From Paramacrobiotus metropolitanus (lineage: Eukaryota > Tardigrada > Eutardigrada > Parachela > Macrobiotidae), in the NCBI RefSeq assembly GCF_019649055.1, contig NW_026570279.1, positions 868,001 to 932,000 on the forward strand: a DNA stretch of 64,000 bases, in the 5' to 3' direction. Made by a program: the position numbers and the translations under genes. Below are positions 60,640 through 64,000 of this stretch, piece after piece. The notes under the pieces are model-generated. The model was not told the DNA's origin. It did not search any database and saw only the letters and a list, made by a program, of their open reading frames with translations. The stretch's first letter is position 1. Every line of letters starts with the position of its first letter.

Positions 60640-63600
60640 GTTATTTGTTTTCGCGTCCTTTAGTTATCCGATCAAGAAGTTCTTTCTCGGCTGCGTCCTC
60701 AGGTTCGCCTTTCTGGGTCAATAAGTCCGTAGGAGTTGGCTTCTTCTTCTGTTTAACCTTCCGCTCGTTAATTGCTTTCGCTATATCACGGCCCAATTGT
60801 TCAGCTTTTGATTTAACCCCTATTTCTTTTCTCTTTTGTATGAGGTCATTCTCATCGCCGGTAGCAGTGCGTGGTTCGAAAAAATCGGGTCACGCTCTGA
60901 TATCTCAGCGTCCGTTCGCTGTTTCAAAAGGTCATCTTATCTGCGGTAGCAGTGCGTGGTTCGAAAAGGATTGTTGCAAGTCCTTTTGGAGGTACTCTGG
61001 TACTTTAGACTCGTTCCTGGTATCTTTTCCAGTGACCTTTCTGCCAAATTACCAGCTTCTGCGTTCAACTTAATTGTGACTGCAGTTTCAAAGTCTTTGT
61101 CCTCTTTCCTTTTCCTTCCTCGCTTCTGTTTCGGTTTATCTCCGTTTAACCCATTCGTTTGACCTTCTCCCATTTCGGGTAGCAGAGGTGGTTCGAAAAT
61201 GGCTTCGTTGTGTGACTGAGTCATTTTCGGACTCCGCTCTGATTCGTCTTCTTTCCGTTAGCTTTCTCCGTTTCGGGTAGCAGAGGTGGTTCGAAAAAAG
61301 GTTTTCCGAATCTTTTTGAGTACGCTCTGTTGCCTTTTCTCATCTGGTAATGGAGGTGCCATGGTTTCAACCGGTCGATCGAAACCACCTTCAAGTCTGC
61401 TTCCTTCTTCGGGTTCTGCTCAATGACTTCGGCTTCGTTTGGTCGCGGAAACTGAGAATCTTCCACACTTTATCGTATTTCGACTTAAAGTCCGATTGGT
61501 TTTTTCCCTTGTTTCGTATCCTTTGGTAGCCGTATCAATACGAAATCTCCCACTTTAAAGTTCGGTCAGACTTCTTCTTGTTGTAAATCTCCGCGTTCTT
61601 CTCATAAGCGTCTTTAATATTACACCGTGCCACTTCTTCTGCAAAGGTCAAGTTTCTTCATGGTCTCCACCCATTCGTCTGAGTCCCATAATCATCGGCA
61701 TATTCGTTTTGTAACCACATCTTCCGGCATTGTCATTTCTCTGCCGTGTAGCATATAGTATGCTGAATATCCCGTTGTGGCGTGTACGACTCTGTTCATC
61801 GCTGAAATAACATATGGGAGGTACTTGTTAAACTTTCTTTCGTTTCCCGCTTTCAGGTACTGTGCCAAACCATCCGCGATCGTTTGCATCTGTCTTTCGA
61901 CTTGACCTTGACCTTCTGGGTGATATGCCGTTCCAAATGTGTGTTTAATCTTAAACACATTGGTGACCTTTGCCAATACTTCTGCTGTAAAGTGTCGTCC
62001 GCGATCCGTATGTAGGATGTGCGGTGCTCCGTGTACCAATATCACGTGCTTTACGAACACTTTGGCGAATTCTTTAGCCGTTGCCGTCTTCATTGGTACC
62101 GCAATCACGTATTTCGTCAGTTGATCAATGAAAACCGCTATGTACTTATATCCGCGTTTCTTCGTCGGTAGCAAAGGTCCTTTCAAGTCGGCATACACTC
62201 GGAAGAACGGATGTCCAACTTTAATTTCTTGTAATTTTCCAGGTGGGCATTTTCTTGGTGTCTTGCGGAACTGACATCCTTGACAAGCGAGTATGTAATT
62301 TTCTTCACATCGGTACTCATTCGATCCCAATAATACCGTAATCTTATTGCTGACAATGTCTTTTCAAATCCCAAATGACCCGCTGCTTTCTCATCATGCA
62401 ATGCGTGGATTATCGCTCTTCGCATTGACAACGGTACGACATATGACCTTTCAAGTTTTTTATCCTTATCCTGACTCGGTATAATATGCCGTTCCATACT
62501 GGATATGCACTTCAATTTCGATCTTGTTTCCATCTGGTAGATGTTCCAACTCATCTATAATCATGGCCAGATGGGGATCTTTCAACTGTTTGTTTCGCAA
62601 TTGTAAGTTCGAGTCATCCACTTCTTCTTCGTCACCTTGCAGGTTAACGATGCGGACTGCTGTACTGAGTTCGTTCCAGTCTCTGATGACCTTGCAGCGT
62701 GGTAACGGCTTATACCTCTTTTCGTCTGTTTTGGGAATCTCAGCAACTTAATCGGACACTCATTCAATGCTTGTGTAACTTTGTCCGTTTCCCAAAGGTC
62801 ATCTCTATTCTCCGCTGCTTTATCAAGTTCCGTAACCTTTCCATTCTGCATCTTGGATTCCGCGTCAAGTCCGGTGACCTTTAAGTCGCTAACGGTGGCA
62901 ACCAACTTTTACACGGTTCACATTAGCTTCGTTTCAGCCGACTCATTCGCCGTAGCTGAAATGACCTTTAAGCGTTTATCTCTGTTCCACCATCTGCAAA
63001 ACAACTGGCCAATTTCAATAGCTGGTTCCTTCGTGTCAAATTCCTTCTTGTAATCCTCGAAGTTTGGAATCTCATCAAATTCCTCTTCGTGACACGTCGG
63101 GCCTTCAATTGGCGCTCTTGATAACGCGTCCGCATTGTCGCAATATTTCCCCGGTTTATATTCAATTTTAAACTGGTGGCCTTGTAGTGCCATTGCCCAT
63201 CTTGTCAAACGCGGGTTCATTCCAACTTTGTTCGTCTCTGACCTTAGCAGGTTGGTCAGCGCCTGGTGATCTGTCCTTACGGTGAATTCTGCGTAATCAA
63301 TGTACGGCTTAAATTTCCTGACAGCGAACACAACTGCCAGACATTCCCATTCCGTCACACCGTAATTTTTCTCCGCTCCATGTAGGACGCGACTGGCGTA
63401 CGCGATCGGATGTCCGTCTTGTGACAATACAGCTCCGATTCATTCTTTACTTGCGTCGCATTCAATGACGGTCGGTTTTGTTGGGTCAAACTTTGCCAGT
63501 ACTGGACCTTCACATAACAACTGTTTCAAACTGTTGAATTCATCTTCATGTACCTTCGTCCAGTCCTTTTTCACGTGCTTGTCTTGTCTCAGCAACTCAT

Positions 63601-64000
63601 ATAAGTGGGAAGTCTTCTGTGCATATCCCATTATGAATTTGCGATAATAGTTCGCCAGTCCAAGGAATGACCTTAGTTGCCTTTCGGTTTGAGGCCGTTT
63701 AAATTCTGAGACCGCGGTGACCTTTTCCGGATCCATTCGAATTCCATCTTCGCTTAGTATATGACCCAGAAATCCCATTTGTCTCATTCCAAATTCGCAC
63801 TTAGTTGGTTTAATCGTGAATCCCGCTTCCACCAGGCTCATTAGGACGTTTCTCAAATTCTGCATGAAAATTTCCCAAGTTTTTCCAGCGAAGATAACGT
63901 CATCAATGTACCCGAAAACGCAACCCTTTCTTTTCGCTTTTGAGAGTACTTTGTCCATGCACAACTGGAATGTTGCTGGTCCGTTGCACACTCCGAATGG
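60640..64000 (-). pseudogene. pol: Element C Pol remnant (RT, RNase H, integrase, tail)
   Basis: RT readable from 64000 down to about 63440 with YIDD (about 63910-63899). RNase H and chain up to about 62918, where a TGA replaces a Gly codon near 63438. Integrase HHCC and DDE core about 62440-61700, tail with FFEPP-type repeats (61334-60865), ending ITKGRE before 60640. At least eight frame breaks relative to A. Not functional as written. Confidence 0.88.

Larger units (their letters stand above)
57691..64000 (-). mobile_element. Element C: decayed, internally deleted family-A element
   Basis: Minus-strand copy reading from the window end down: RT, RNase H, integrase, pol tail, a short motif-dense remnant of the accessory region, 3' UTR hairpin array, 3' LTR. 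Protein similarity to A is near identity in RT, but there are many single-base indels and stops. ORF3 and ORF5 are essentially gone. Same strand as the helicase gene and about 950 bp upstream of its first visible exon, so probably inside one of its introns. Confidence 0.88.

Overview
This is animal (metazoan) nuclear DNA, about 64 kb. It is dominated by three copies of an unusually large Ty3/Gypsy-type LTR retrotransposon placed in and beside two intron-containing host genes. The host genes are (i) a plus-strand F-box gene with a Tudor/Agenet-like N-terminus (exons at 22772-23018, 23084-23334 and 47157-47522) and (ii) a minus-strand DDX23/Prp28-type DEAD-box spliceosomal helicase (47936-56736, 5' exons beyond the window). 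GC-rich exons, AT-rich introns and eukaryotic splice sites point to an invertebrate. The lineage cannot be fixed from the sequence; a tardigrade or other ecdysozoan is only a guess. Layout: element A (1-21803, plus strand, 5' end outside the window) carries gag, pol, three accessory ORFs, a 3' UTR built of hairpins and a 3' LTR. Element B (23344-46858, plus strand) is complete: 380/381-bp LTRs that are nearly identical, a 4-bp target duplication CATC and an initiator-Met-tRNA-type primer site. At 23.5 kb it is roughly four times a usual Ty3/Gypsy element. It sits about 10 bases inside intron 2 of the F-box gene. The helicase gene follows, with AT-rich introns that hold tandem repeats and one MITE. 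Element C (57691-64000, minus strand) is a decayed, internally deleted relative of A, upstream of the first visible helicase exon and probably inside that gene. How the element parts work together: Gag (coiled coil, Gag core, CCHC knuckle, RGG tail) is followed by a textbook -1 frameshift signal (GGGAAAC, 6-nt spacer, 11-bp stem). This would make Gag-Pol with protease, a spacer of about 1000 residues, RT, RNase H and integrase. ORF3 and ORF5 are each preceded by conserved splice-acceptor-like sequences. ORF3 is acidic and low-complexity with a Cys cluster. ORF4 looks like several winged-helix/linker-histone-type folds. ORF5 has a CxxC...CxxC finger and an RS/RE-rich domain. No envelope gene and no chromodomain were seen. 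The most unusual features lie at the nucleotide level. Family A (A and C) is saturated, in all reading frames and in non-coding parts, with AAAGGTCA / TGACCTTT. In family B the aligned sites are often changed to GATC-centred motifs (AGATCA / GATCTC), frequently by synonymous substitution. Both families also carry arrays of short hairpins in the gag-pol junction, pol and the 3' UTR. Their loops are conserved while their stems differ between copies and stay complementary, so the RNA (or DNA) structure itself appears to be selected. Many ORFs in A and B carry single-base frameshifts or in-frame stops at different places, although B's LTRs are almost identical; this means either recent decay or assembly error.
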